From VRUE01 sp963840565 (GTDB lineage Bacteria; Actinomycetota; Thermoleophilia; Solirubrobacterales; 70-9): a stretch of DNA of 64,000 bases. Within the stretch, counting starts at the first letter, position 1; every line of letters starts with the position of its first letter. The notes below the pieces were generated by a model. That model worked only from the letters and a program-made list of their open reading frames with translations. It did no database searches and was not told where the DNA came from. A program made the translations under genes and the position numbers. The stretch is from contig CAWIZH010000002.1 of assembly GCA_963840565.1 (NCBI GenBank), forward strand, positions 744,001 through 808,000. Reading direction: 5' to 3'. Below, in pieces: positions 18,570 to 27,183 of this stretch.

Positions 18570-19093
18570 TAAGGCAGGAGCTGTTCAAGAAAGCCCTGGG
18601 CGGGGCCAAGGAAGCTTTCGGCGCTATCGAGCAATGAGCGTGCGTTTTGTATGAGTTCGATCGCCTGGTCTAGCGGGATGCTTCGAACCGTGTCGCGAAG
18701 CGGCGCGGCGAGGAGGGGATTGAGCGCTCCCGCTTGTTCGGCGTCGTTGATCGCGCGCAGGAGGCCGGCGCGGATTGCTTTGGCGAGCTCGGCGTCGTCG
18801 ATCCCGTAGCGCTTGGTGAATTGTTCGCGCGCCTCTGGGGTCGCCAGCGCCTGGGCCAGGGTCTCCCTGCTCACGCCGAGCTGGCAGGCGGCGCCGTCGA
18901 GGGCTGAGAGCGAGAACTGTTCGGCGATCTGGTCGAGGCCTTCCGGGTTGCGCCAGGGCCGGTGCTTGCAAGGGTCCTGGGTCTTCGCTGGCGCGTAGGA
19001 GCTTCCACCGGCCGCCAGGTAGATTCCGACCAAGGCGACGGCGGAGACGATCGCCGCCCCGACCAGCAGCTTCGCCCGCAGCTCCGAATTCAC
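18569..19093 (-). CDS. membrane-anchored protein of unknown function
   Basis: The 174-residue product has one N-terminal membrane segment (LLVGAAIVSAVALVGIYLAA), then an exported, mostly helical domain with a single CKHRP cysteine, Ala/Leu-rich helices and a short Asp-rich stretch (YGIDDAELAKAI). I recognise no family. It overlaps the MFS gene by four bases and is probably cotranscribed with it, so it may modulate that transporter (inference). Confidence 0.75.
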   Translation of the reverse strand: MNSELRAKLLVGAAIVSAVALVGIYLAAGGSSYAPAKTQDPCKHRPWRNPEGLDQIAEQFSLSALDGAACQLGVSRETLAQALATPEAREQFTKRYGIDDAELAKAIRAGLLRAINDAEQAGALNPLLAAPLRDTVRSIPLDQAIELIQNARSLLDSAESFLGPAQGFLEQLLP

Positions 19094-20406
19094 AGCTCGA
19101 CCCTCCGCGAGAGGCCGATCGGGATCAGGGCGAGCAGGCCGAGGATCGCGGCGATCCCAAAGGAGGGGCTGAAGGCGTGGGTGGCACCGCGGTCGAGCTG
19201 GTCCTGGAGTTCTTCGCGAAGCTGGACCACCTCAGAGCGTTCTTCAGGGTCTTCCGGCAGCGGCTCGAAGGCCGCGCCGATCGTCGGCACCTTGCCCTTC
19301 TCTTCTTCCAGGTGCGACTCGATCCGCCCGGCCAGGCCGATCTTGACCAGCGGCGGCACGTGCGAGTCGAGGATCACCGCGGTGCCGGCATCGATCGCGT
19401 CGGCGCGCTGCTGGGCGATGTCGTGGGTGAAGACCGGCGTCAGCGCCAGCAGACCGATGACGACGCCGGCGTGACGGGCGGAGATCGTCCAGCCACCGTG
19501 AATCGCCTGCGGGGCGCGGCCGGCCAGCGCCGTTTCGGTCAGGGCCGAGAGCACCAGGGCGAGCCCGATCCCGACCATGACCTGGGGCGGCACGGTCAGC
19601 GCCACCTCCGCCTTCGGCAGCAGGGCGAGACCACCGAGGCCGCCGGAAACCAAGATCGCGCCGGCGGCGGCGCGTGCTCTCTCGCTGACCACCAGGTGAT
19701 CGAAGCGACTGGCGACAAAGGCCGAGAGCGGCATCACGCTGACCACGATCGCGGCCCCGATCGGACTCAGGTTCCAGCCCTCGATCAGCAGCAGCACGAG
19801 CAGGAAGAGGGCGGCTGCGATCGCCGCCGAGACCATCGCCAGTGCCAGGTTGGCGAGCAGGTGCGGGCGACCGGTTCGGCGCAGCTCGGTCGAGAGCACG
19901 CCGGTCGCGGCCTCGTGCTTGGCGACGGCGAGGATCGGCACCGCCGCGATCAGCGCGATCGGCACCTGGACCAGGAAGATCGACTGCCACGAGACGAGCT
20001 CGGTGAGCAGGCCGCCGACGGCCGGTCCCAGCGCCGCACCGGTCGCCCCCGCCGCGGCCCAAAGCGCCGTCGCCCGCCGCTCCGAGCCCACCGTCGCCGG
20101 CAGCAGCTCGAGGACCGCGGTCACCGCGGCGGCCCCGCCGAGGGCCTGCACGCAGCGCGCCGCGATCAGGGTGGCAAGCGTCTCGGAGGCGGCGCAGGCG
20201 AGCCCGGCGCCGGCGAAGATTGCCAGGCCGACCGCCGCGGCGCGACCCGGCCCGACCCGGCGCGCGATGTGCGCGGCGGGCACGGCGGCCAGCGCCATCA
20301 CCAGGTTGAAGGAGATCAGCACCCAGGTCACGCCGGCGACGCTGGTGTCCAGTTCGCGGTAGATCTCTGGCAGCGCCAGGACGACGATCGAGGAATCGGC
20401 CAGCAC
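19090..20406 (-). CDS. MFS transporter (drug/H+ antiporter-like)
   Basis: The 438-residue product has 12 or more membrane segments and DHA2-like features: LADSSIVVLALPEI in helix 1, ITWVLISFNL-like WVLISFNLVMALAAVPAAHI, ARRVGPGRAAAVGLAIFAGA (motif A region) and GAALGPAVGGLLTE (motif C). The GTG at 20406 is the only standard start, but it clips helix 1; homology-like sequence continues for about 12 residues upstream, so a rare CTG start may be used. The large loop near the C-terminus is hydrophilic. Substrate unknown. Confidence 0.85.
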   Translation of the reverse strand: MLADSSIVVLALPEIYRELDTSVAGVTWVLISFNLVMALAAVPAAHIARRVGPGRAAAVGLAIFAGAGLACAASETLATLIAARCVQALGGAAAVTAVLELLPATVGSERRATALWAAAGATGAALGPAVGGLLTELVSWQSIFLVQVPIALIAAVPILAVAKHEAATGVLSTELRRTGRPHLLANLALAMVSAAIAAALFLLVLLLIEGWNLSPIGAAIVVSVMPLSAFVASRFDHLVVSERARAAAGAILVSGGLGGLALLPKAEVALTVPPQVMVGIGLALVLSALTETALAGRAPQAIHGGWTISARHAGVVIGLLALTPVFTHDIAQQRADAIDAGTAVILDSHVPPLVKIGLAGRIESHLEEEKGKVPTIGAAFEPLPEDPEERSEVVQLREELQDQLDRGATHAFSPSFGIAAILGLLALIPIGLSRRVEL

Positions 20407-20459
20407 CAGGCCGACGGCCAGGGCCAGTGCCGCAACGCGGGGTCGGGGGGCGTCGGGGT

Positions 20460-21059
20460 TCAGTAGCCCAGCTCCTTGCCGTACTTGTCGCGGTAGGCGC
20501 GCTGCTTGTCGAGCACCTCTTCGACGTAGGCGCGGGTTTCGGGGAAGGGGATCGCGTCGACGGTCAGTTCGCTGCCGCCCCAGTTGTCGACGTTGGTCGG
20601 ACCGGCGTTGTAGGCAGCCAGCGCAGCGACCACGTCATCGTCATAGCGGTCGAGCAGTTCGCGCAGGCGGTAGGTGCCGTAGCGAATGTTGATTTCAGGG
20701 TTGGAGAGGTCGCCGAGCGTGAAGGTCGTGCCGCCGCTGTGGCGCTCGACGTCCTGCGCCGTTTCCGGGGTGATCTGCATCAGGCCACGCGCCCCGGCAC
20801 TCGATGTGCGGTCGCTGAACTTCGACTCTGAGTAGATCACTGCGGCGATCAGCGCCGCGTCGATCCCCTTTTCGCGCGACTGCTGGCGGATCACGTCCTC
20901 GTGGCGCAGGGGCAGGGTGAGCTCCTGAATCGCCCGGTCCACCGTCCCCACCAATCCCAGAGCCACGCCGGCGACGATACCGACGACGACCACCGCAGCG
21001 CCAATTGCGAGGCGTCGCCTTCTCCGTTTCCTAATCAGGCGGTTTCGCCCCGCGCTCAT
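20460..21059 (-). CDS. lytic transglycosylase (SLT domain), membrane-anchored
   Basis: The 199-residue product has a basic N-terminus, one membrane segment (GAAVVVVGIVAGVALGLV) and an SLT domain: IAAVIYSESKFSDRTSSAGA with the catalytic Glu, RGLMQITPETAQD, NPEINIRYGTYRL and ALAAYNAGPTNV. It would cleave peptidoglycan glycan strands outside the cell, forming anhydro ends. It overlaps coaE by four bases. Confidence 0.92.
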   Translation of the reverse strand: MSAGRNRLIRKRRRRRLAIGAAVVVVGIVAGVALGLVGTVDRAIQELTLPLRHEDVIRQQSREKGIDAALIAAVIYSESKFSDRTSSAGARGLMQITPETAQDVERHSGGTTFTLGDLSNPEINIRYGTYRLRELLDRYDDDVVAALAAYNAGPTNVDNWGGSELTVDAIPFPETRAYVEEVLDKQRAYRDKYGKELGY

Positions 21060-21634
21060 CCCCTCAGCTTCGCGACCAAGGCGGACAGCCGCTGCTCGAG
21101 CTCCTCGACTGTGCCGTTGTTCTCGATCACGTGCTCCGCCCTGTCGGCCTTCTCATCCTGGGAGAGCTGGCGCGCCTCGCGCTCGCCGACCAGCGTGTGC
21201 CCCCGCGCCTCGGCGCGGGCGCGGCGGACCTCGTCGGCGGTGACGACGGCGACGGTGGTGTCGAAGACCGGAGCCATCTCGCCCTCGAAGAGCAGCGGCA
21301 CCTCGACCACGGCGACCTCTGCATCCTCAGGCAGCGAGCCAAGCCAGGCCCCGATCCGCTCTCCCACGAGGGGATGGATCTGCGACTCAAGCCAAGAGAG
21401 CTCATCTGGATCGGCAAACACAATCCCGCCGATCTTGTTCCGGTCGACACGGCCATTGGGCGCAACGTCCTCCCCCCACCTCTCAGTCAATCGCCCCAAC
21501 AGTGGTTCGGAGTCCAACAGCTCATGCACCACGGCGTCACTGGAGATAGTGGCCGCCCCAAGCCGCTCAAAAGCAGCAAGCGCAGTCGACTTCCCAGCCG
21601 CAATACCACCGGTCAGCCCGATAGTCAGCGACAC
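21056..21634 (-). CDS. coaE: dephospho-CoA kinase
   Basis: CoaE phosphorylates dephospho-CoA, the last step of coenzyme A synthesis. The 192-residue product has Walker A GLTGGIAAGKST, DAVVHELL, GRVDRNKIGGIVFADP, LESQIHPLV and EVPLLFEGEM. The GTG at 21634 gives the canonical MSLTIGLTGG-type start. A longer frame to 21739 only reads through palindrome A2. This gene and the pan operon put two parts of the CoA pathway in one window. Confidence 0.95.
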   Translation of the reverse strand: MSLTIGLTGGIAAGKSTALAAFERLGAATISSDAVVHELLDSEPLLGRLTERWGEDVAPNGRVDRNKIGGIVFADPDELSWLESQIHPLVGERIGAWLGSLPEDAEVAVVEVPLLFEGEMAPVFDTTVAVVTADEVRRARAEARGHTLVGEREARQLSQDEKADRAEHVIENNGTVEELEQRLSALVAKLRG

Positions 21635-21639
21635 GGCGA

Positions 21640-21761
21640 CTGAGGGTCTATCCCGGTAGGGGTTCCACTTAACTTTTTCGATGAGACGGTTCTTGCTGAC
21701 GCCGCAAGGTTGACGCCGAAAAAGTACAAGACGTTCCACCCCTACCGGGATAGACCCTCAG
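21640..21761. repeat. palindrome A2 (122 bases, core family A)
   Basis: Perfect 24-base arms at 21640-21663 and 21738-21761. Minus-strand core: CTTGTACTTTTTCGGC ... TGCGGCGTCAGCAAG ... CGAAAAAGTTAAG. The stop codon of rpsA (21758-21760) is part of the right arm, and the element ends five bases before the coaE start. The inner 17 bases of the arms are shared with A1, while the outer bases differ yet remain complementary. Confidence 0.88.
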
Positions 21762-23266
21762 GACTCGGAGGGCTCTTCGGCAGGAGCGTCAGCAGCTGGC
21801 TCCTCAGTAGGCTCTTCAGCAACCTCAGCCGGAGCCTCCTCAGCGACCGGAGCCTCCTCAACCTCAGGAGCCGGAGCCTCCTCGGCAACTGGCTCTGGAG
21901 CCTCCTCGACGGCCGTGGCTTCGGCCTCGGCGACAGGGGCCTCAGTCTCAGCGGCCTCATCCGCGGGTGGCGTGGAGGAGGGGACGTCGCCCGCAGCTTG
22001 CGAGGACGACGGGTCCTCCTCCGCGACAGGACCCGCGGGCGCGGCCTCTGAACCCTCGGCCGTAGCCTCCGATGCCTCAGCCGCACCCTCAGAAGCCTCC
22101 TGAATCTGTGCGCCGAGGTCGCCCATTGGCATCCGCTGCTCCTCAACCTGCTTGATGCTGAGCGAAAGCCTGCGCCGCTCCTCGTCGATCTCGAGAATCT
22201 TCACGTCAAGCGAAGCACCGGGCTCGACAACCTCACTCGGGCTCTCGACGTGATGGTCGGCAAGCTCGGAGATGTGGACCAGGCCCTCAACCCCGGGCAG
22301 GATCTCGACAAAGGCGCCGAAGGCGACGACCTTGGTCACCTGGCCGCCGAGCACGTCTCCCGGACGGTGGGCGCTGATCACCCGCTGCCAGGGGTCCTCC
22401 TGGGTCTGCTTGAGCCCCAGTGAGATGCGCTGGCGGTCGCGGTCGATGTCGAGCACCTTGATCCGCACCGTGTCGCCGATCGCCACCACCTCGGAGGGAT
22501 GGTTGACGTGGCTCCAGGAAAGCTCGGAAATGTGGATCAGACCGTCGATCCCATCGAGATCGACGAAGGCGCCGAAGTCGACGATGTTGGAGATCTTGCC
22601 CTCGACCACCTGACCGGGCTCGAGGCGACCGAGGATCTGCTCGCGCACCTCCTTGCGCTCTTCCTCCAGCACTGCGCGCCGTGAGAGCACCACGTTGTTG
22701 CGGCTGCGGTTGAGCTCGATCACTTTGCACTCGAGCGTCTGGCCCATGAACTCGTCGAGGTTGTGGACGCGGCGAATGTCAACCAGCGAGGCGGGCAGGA
22801 AGCCGCGCACCCCGAGGTCGAGGATCAGTCCACCCTTGACCACCTCGATCACGTTGCCTTCGACCGGTTCGCCGGACTCGGCGGCGGCCTCGATGCGGCG
22901 CCATGCCTTCTCGAAGCGGGCGCGCTTCTTGGAGAGGACCAGGCGGCCGTCAGCGTCTTCCTTGGTCAGGACGAGGGCGTCGACCTCTTCGCCCTGCTCG
23001 ACCTCGTCGGCCGGGTTGACCGACTTGCGGATCGAGAGCTCGTGCGAGGGAATGACGCCCTCGGACTTGTAGCCAATGTCGACCAGGACCTCGTCCTTGT
23101 CGATCCGCACGACCTTGCCCTTGACGACGTCGCCCTCCTCGAAGGAGACCATCGTCGCCGCGTAGTTGGGGACGATTTTGCCGTCGATTTCCAGCAGCAG
23201 CCCGTTGGATCCCTCGACGGGATTACCGGTTGGCGCAGGAGCAATCAATGTGTCGGTGGGGGACAC
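21758..23266 (-). CDS. rpsA: 30S ribosomal protein S1
   Basis: The 502-residue product has four S1 (OB-fold) RNA-binding repeats: VVKGKVVRIDKDEVLVDIGY, NVIEVVKGGLILDLGVRGFL, KISNIVDFGAFVDLDGIDGL and QVTKVVAFGAFVEILPGVEG. An acidic Ala/Glu/Pro tail of about 120 residues follows, as in actinobacterial S1. S1 helps mRNA bind the 30S subunit. The GTG at 23266 is taken as start; an internal ATG near MVSFEEGDVV is an alternative. Only 28 bases separate this start from the divergent reductase gene. Confidence 0.95.
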   Translation of the reverse strand: MSPTDTLIAPAPTGNPVEGSNGLLLEIDGKIVPNYAATMVSFEEGDVVKGKVVRIDKDEVLVDIGYKSEGVIPSHELSIRKSVNPADEVEQGEEVDALVLTKEDADGRLVLSKKRARFEKAWRRIEAAAESGEPVEGNVIEVVKGGLILDLGVRGFLPASLVDIRRVHNLDEFMGQTLECKVIELNRSRNNVVLSRRAVLEEERKEVREQILGRLEPGQVVEGKISNIVDFGAFVDLDGIDGLIHISELSWSHVNHPSEVVAIGDTVRIKVLDIDRDRQRISLGLKQTQEDPWQRVISAHRPGDVLGGQVTKVVAFGAFVEILPGVEGLVHISELADHHVESPSEVVEPGASLDVKILEIDEERRRLSLSIKQVEEQRMPMGDLGAQIQEASEGAAEASEATAEGSEAAPAGPVAEEDPSSSQAAGDVPSSTPPADEAAETEAPVAEAEATAVEEAPEPVAEEAPAPEVEEAPVAEEAPAEVAEEPTEEPAADAPAEEPSES

Positions 23267-23294
23267 GGCGGCGAATAATGGCAGAATCGAGCGC

Positions 23295-24485
23295 GTGCCA
23301 GTTCGAGCCACCAAAAGGGGCGACGAGCGGACTCCTCTCGAGGGGAGCCACGACGTCCTAATCTGCGGTGCCAGCTTCGCCGGGCTGGCGGTTGCGCGGG
23401 AGCTGGCGGGCGCCGGCGCCGACGTGCTGATCATCGACCGCTACGAGATTGGCGAGCGGCAGACCTCGGCCTGCGGCATCCCAACCGATTGGCTGCGGGC
23501 GATGGGACTGATGGAGTCCGAGCGCCAGCGCTTCGACTCGCTGCTGATGCACACGCCCCATGGCGACTCGCGCTTCCACCTTCCCTTCACCTTCTCCACC
23601 TTCGACTACCGCGAGCTCTGCGAGTTGCTCTGGCGCGACTGCGACGCCCGCTTTGAGACGGCGAAGGTGAACGGACGGGCACGACCGGCCAACGGCGACG
23701 GCCGGATCGCGATCGAGACCGACCGCGGCACGATCTCCGCCCCGCTCGTCGTCGACGCGCTCGGCTGGCGCCGCATGCTGGCCAGCGGTGACGGCTTCCA
23801 GCCGCCCGACGCGCCGCTATCGCGCGGCCTCGAGGTCCACCCCGAGGGTCAGGGAGCAGACCTCGAGGTCTGGATCGATCGCCGCTACGTGCCCGAGGGC
23901 TACGGCTGGTCCTTCCCGGCCAAGGACGAGCTGCGAATTGGGGTCGGCTCCTTCGACCCGCGCTTCCACGTCCGCCAGACGACCGAGCTGCTGGCCGAAG
24001 ACCTCGACGCCGACCGGGTCCGTTACCAGGGCAACTGGATCCCCCACAAGATTCGCCCCGGCACCGAGGGCGGCGTCTTCTTCGCCGGCGACTCGGCCGG
24101 GCATTGCCTGCCGCTCAGCGCCGAGGGCATCCGCACCGCGCTCTACTTCGGCATCGCCCTGGGACGCGAGCTGCGCGGCGTCCTCGACGGCTGGCAGGAC
24201 CGCGAGCAGGCAGCCGCCCGTTACGCCGAGTTCAACGACTCGCACGAGTGGAAGTTCCGCTGGATGCTGCGCGTGCAGCGCCTCGTGCCGAGGATCCCGC
24301 CGCGAGTGCTGGGCCCGATGATCAAGCTGCTCGGCGCCAAGCGCTTCATCGACTGGTCCTTCGGCCACTACCTGCAGATCGCCCCACCGGACTTCGCCGA
24401 GCGCTCAGCGCACGATCAAAACGGTGCCGGCCAGGAGCAGGACGACGCCGGCCACGCGTTCCGGGCTGAGCGCAACCTGGTCTAG
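23295..24485 (+). CDS. FAD-dependent oxidoreductase (geranylgeranyl reductase family)
   Basis: The 396-residue product begins with a Rossmann FAD motif (DVLICGASFAGLAVARELAGAG), followed by VLIIDRYEIGE, and has the second flavin motif GGVFFAGDSAGHCLPLSAEGI. This arrangement is that of the geranylgeranyl reductase/halogenase-like family, which saturates isoprenoid chains or oxidises quinones. The substrate is not known. The GTG at 23295 places the first FAD strand about 15 residues in, as usual. The last 27 codons overlap the convergent YdcZ gene on the other strand. Confidence 0.85.
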   Translation: MPVRATKRGDERTPLEGSHDVLICGASFAGLAVARELAGAGADVLIIDRYEIGERQTSACGIPTDWLRAMGLMESERQRFDSLLMHTPHGDSRFHLPFTFSTFDYRELCELLWRDCDARFETAKVNGRARPANGDGRIAIETDRGTISAPLVVDALGWRRMLASGDGFQPPDAPLSRGLEVHPEGQGADLEVWIDRRYVPEGYGWSFPAKDELRIGVGSFDPRFHVRQTTELLAEDLDADRVRYQGNWIPHKIRPGTEGGVFFAGDSAGHCLPLSAEGIRTALYFGIALGRELRGVLDGWQDREQAAARYAEFNDSHEWKFRWMLRVQRLVPRIPPRVLGPMIKLLGAKRFIDWSFGHYLQIAPPDFAERSAHDQNGAGQEQDDAGHAFRAERNLV

Positions 24486-24842
24486 GCCGAAAAGCCCGAG
24501 CCGGTCGATCACGACCGAGAAGGTGAGCTGACCGGTGACCGTCGCCGCCGCCACTCCCCCGGCCCCGATCGCGGTGACGGCGATCAGCGCGTTGGCGACG
24601 TAGACCGCACCGAGCAGGCCGCCGAGCAGGTAGTACCAGCTGACGTCGAAGGTCGAGTGGAGCCCGCCGGCCTTGCCGCTGAGCACGACGATCGCGGCAA
24701 GGGCGATCGTGCCGACCCCGAAGGAGACGAGCGCTGCCGGCAGGCTGCCGGTCGACTTGCCCAGGCCGGCGTTGATCGGCGCCTGCATGGCGATCAGGCC
24801 GCCGGCGCCGGCGGTGAGCAGGACCGCCAAGCCCCTATCCAT
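24405..24842 (-). CDS. YdcZ/DUF606 family small membrane transporter
   Basis: The 145-residue product has five hydrophobic segments with the DUF606 pattern: GLIAMQAPINAGLGKSTGSL, AALVSFGVGTIAL, YYLLGGLLGAVYVAN and TVTGQLTFSVVIDRLGLFG. This is half the size of an EamA transporter and would work as a dimer in the drug/metabolite superfamily. The 3' end overlaps 81 bases of the convergent reductase gene. Confidence 0.85.
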   Translation of the reverse strand: MDRGLAVLLTAGAGGLIAMQAPINAGLGKSTGSLPAALVSFGVGTIALAAIVVLSGKAGGLHSTFDVSWYYLLGGLLGAVYVANALIAVTAIGAGGVAAATVTGQLTFSVVIDRLGLFGLDQVALSPERVAGVVLLLAGTVLIVR

Positions 24843-24904
24843 ACGGACCTCGTCTCGTCAGCGTGATTTTCGCCTCGATCATGTGTTGGGTAGTGGCACA
24901 AGAC

Positions 24905-24954
24905 GCTGACTTCGCCTTTACCCGTCCACATGTACGTCAAAAGGCGAAGTCAGC
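24905..24954. repeat. palindrome C3 (TGACTTCG family, best preserved copy)
   Basis: Perfect 15-base arms at 24905-24919 and 24940-24954 (GCTGACTTCGCCTTT and its inverse) flank CGTCCACATGTACG. It lies between the divergent YdcZ and sigma-factor genes, so it is not a terminator. The rest of the 165-base gap shows nothing else that I recognise. Confidence 0.85.
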
Positions 24955-25007
24955 AGTGAACCGCCGTGCTGTCTTATCAGTAACTCGAAGGGACTATCGA
25001 ACCGCGG

Positions 25008-26396
25008 ATGACACCACCAGCCGAAGGATTTGCCGCACGCCTGGTCCTCGGTCCGGCGCTGCGCACGCAGCCTGACCGCCGCCTGGTGGCGCTCGTGCGC
25101 GAGGGCTACGAGAGCGCCTTTGAGGAGATCGTGCGCCGCTACGGCAAGCCGCTGACGCGCTACGCGGCGGCGATCGTCGGCTCGCGCGGGGAGGACGTCA
25201 CTCAGGACGCCTTCTCCAAGGCGCTGCTGGCGCTGCGCCGCAACGAGGCCGAGATCGAGCTGCGCCCCTGGCTGTTTCGGATCGTGCGCAACACCGCGCT
25301 CAACGACCTGCGTGACAGCCCGCCGACGCCGGAGCTGCTGGCCGAGGCGATCGCCGGCGGCGAGAACCCGGCCGAGGAGCTGGAACGGCGCGAGGAGCTG
25401 ACCGACCTGATGCGACGGCTGCAATCGCTGCCGGAGCCGCAGCGGGCGGCGATCGTGATGCGGGAGATGGAAGGCCTCAGCCACGCGGAGATCGCGGCGG
25501 CGCTGGGAGTCAGCGGCGGTGCTGCCCGCCAGGCGATCCACCGTGCCCGCCAGGCGTTGCGCAACGGCGCCGGGATGCTGGTCCCGTTGCCGCTGCTGAA
25601 GGCGCTGCTGGCCGCCGGTTCGATCGGCGGCGCCGAGGTCGCGGCGGGAGCGGGCGGAACTGTAGGAGCGGGCGTGGCGCTGAAGGCGGTGACGGCAACC
25701 GTGCTGGTCGCCGGGGCGGTGGGAGCGGGAGTCGCGGTCCACGACAGCCGCCACTCGGCCCACAGTCAGGAGCCGGCACCGGCAAGCGCCTCCGGTCGCG
25801 AAGCAGGGACGCGATCGACAGCCGTCGCGCCGGTTGCGGAGATCGTCGACGATCGCTCTGGAAGCAGCGACGGCAGCCACCATGGCCGAGGCGAGAGCGA
25901 GGCGGGGGACGATCACGGCGGGAAGGGACGGGAGCCAGGAGACGATCGTGGGGATCGCCAAACAGAGCTCGGCGACGGTCATGGCGGTCACGGCGAAGAG
26001 GCTGGAGACGACCACGGCGGCGGGCCCGGCGACGATCGCGGTGGTCGAAGCGGTCGTTCGGGAAGCGGCGATGACGGCGGCGGGTCCGGCTCGAGCGGCG
26101 GGGGCGACGGCGGTCACGGGCCGAGCCACGGTGAAAGCTCCGGTCACGGAGGCGGCTCCGGGACGAGCAATGGCTCCGGCCATGGAGGGGGCGGCTCCGG
26201 CGATGACCTCGCAACCGCAGGGGGGACCAGCTCAAGCGGGGGGCCTGGACCGAGCGAAGGGCAGCCCGCGCCCGAAGAAAGCAGCGGCGGTGGCGGTGGG
26301 CCCGGGCCGAGCGGCGAATCCGGCTCCGGTGGGGGATCGGAATCCGGTGGGTCCAGCGATGGATCTGGCGGCAGCGACGATCACGTCGACGACTGA
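25008..26396 (+). CDS. ECF-type sigma factor with transmembrane segment and Gly/Asp/His-rich tail
   Basis: Residues 25-100 are sigma region 2 (YESAFEEIVRRYGKPLTRYA, RGEDVTQDAFSKALLAL, RPWLFRIVRNTALNDLR) and 130-185 are region 4 (LPEPQRAAIVMREMEGLSHA, AALGVSGGAARQAIHRARQA). Residues about 190-245 are hydrophobic and Gly/Ala-rich, enough for one or two membrane passes. The last 215 residues are almost wholly Gly, Ser, Asp, His and Glu, with GDDHGG and GGHGEEAGDDHGGG repeats. A normal ECF sigma ends near residue 185. The tail would lie outside the membrane if the segment spans it, and its Asp/His content suggests metal binding (inference). The next gene encodes an exported protein with the same repeat. 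Confidence 0.88.
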   Translation: MTPPAEGFAARLVLGPALRTQPDRRLVALVREGYESAFEEIVRRYGKPLTRYAAAIVGSRGEDVTQDAFSKALLALRRNEAEIELRPWLFRIVRNTALNDLRDSPPTPELLAEAIAGGENPAEELERREELTDLMRRLQSLPEPQRAAIVMREMEGLSHAEIAAALGVSGGAARQAIHRARQALRNGAGMLVPLPLLKALLAAGSIGGAEVAAGAGGTVGAGVALKAVTATVLVAGAVGAGVAVHDSRHSAHSQEPAPASASGREAGTRSTAVAPVAEIVDDRSGSSDGSHHGRGESEAGDDHGGKGREPGDDRGDRQTELGDGHGGHGEEAGDDHGGGPGDDRGGRSGRSGSGDDGGGSGSSGGGDGGHGPSHGESSGHGGGSGTSNGSGHGGGGSGDDLATAGGTSSSGGPGPSEGQPAPEESSGGGGGPGPSGESGSGGGSESGGSSDGSGGSDDHVDD

Positions 26397-26474
26397 GGTA
26401 GACAACTCCGTGATCTTCGCGGTCCCTCCGGGTTGTGCTGGTGAGTGTGCCTTTCACCAACCAAGGAGGAAACG

Positions 26475-27182
26475 ATGATTCGCCCCCAAGCAAGACGAGC
26501 CCGTGCCGGCCTGGCGCTGGTGGCGGCTGCTGCGCTCGCGATGCTGGCGCTGCCGGGAATCGCCGCCGCCAAGGACGGCAACCACGACCGCATCCCGGAC
26601 CGCTGGGAGGCGCGACATCACCTTTCGCTCAACGTCAACCAGGCGGGTCGGGACCAGGACGGTGACCAGCTGCGCAACCGTGGCGAGTTCCTCGCCGACG
26701 ACAACCCGCGCGATCGCGACAGCGACGACGACGGCGTCATCGACGGCGACGAGAACGCCGGCACGATCGCGTCCTTCGACGCGACCACCGGGAAACTGAC
26801 GATCACCCTCTTCGGCGGCGACACGATCAGTGGCCTGGTCACCGACCGGACCCGGATCAAGTGCGAGGACGAGCACTCCCCCGACGTCACGTCGCGCGCT
26901 CGCCACGGCGAGGAAGAGCCCGGCGACGACCACGGTGGGCACGGAGAAGAGCCTGGTGACGACCATGGGGATCACGGCGAAGAGCCCGGTGACGACCATG
27001 GCGGCGACAACTCCGGACCCGGCTCGTCGCACTCCGGCCGCGGCCCCAGCGGCCACGACGACAACGGGACAGGCGCCAACTGCACGACCTCGGACCTGAT
27101 CGCCGGTGCGACGGTCGAGGAGGCCGAGCTGGAGCTCGAGCACGGCAGCGCGACCTTCGACGAGGTCGAGCTGGCCGGCTGA
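26475..27182 (+). CDS. secreted protein with thrombospondin type 3-like Ca site and DUF5666-like domain
   Basis: The 235-residue product has a signal peptide (ALAMLALPGIAAA), then DGNHDRIPDRWE and DRDSDDDGVIDGDE, thrombospondin type 3-like calcium sites. A DUF5666-like beta domain (GTIASFDATTGKLTITLFGG, TRIKCEDE, SDLIAGATVEEAELEL) follows, interrupted by three GEEPGDDHG repeats. AAGGAGG six bases upstream fixes the ATG. It lies 78 bases after the sigma gene and shares its repeat at protein and DNA level. The pair probably forms one operon. Its stop is one base from that of convergent polA. Confidence 0.85.
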   Translation: MIRPQARRARAGLALVAAAALAMLALPGIAAAKDGNHDRIPDRWEARHHLSLNVNQAGRDQDGDQLRNRGEFLADDNPRDRDSDDDGVIDGDENAGTIASFDATTGKLTITLFGGDTISGLVTDRTRIKCEDEHSPDVTSRARHGEEEPGDDHGGHGEEPGDDHGDHGEEPGDDHGGDNSGPGSSHSGRGPSGHDDNGTGANCTTSDLIAGATVEEAELELEHGSATFDEVELAG

Positions 27183-27183
27183 G

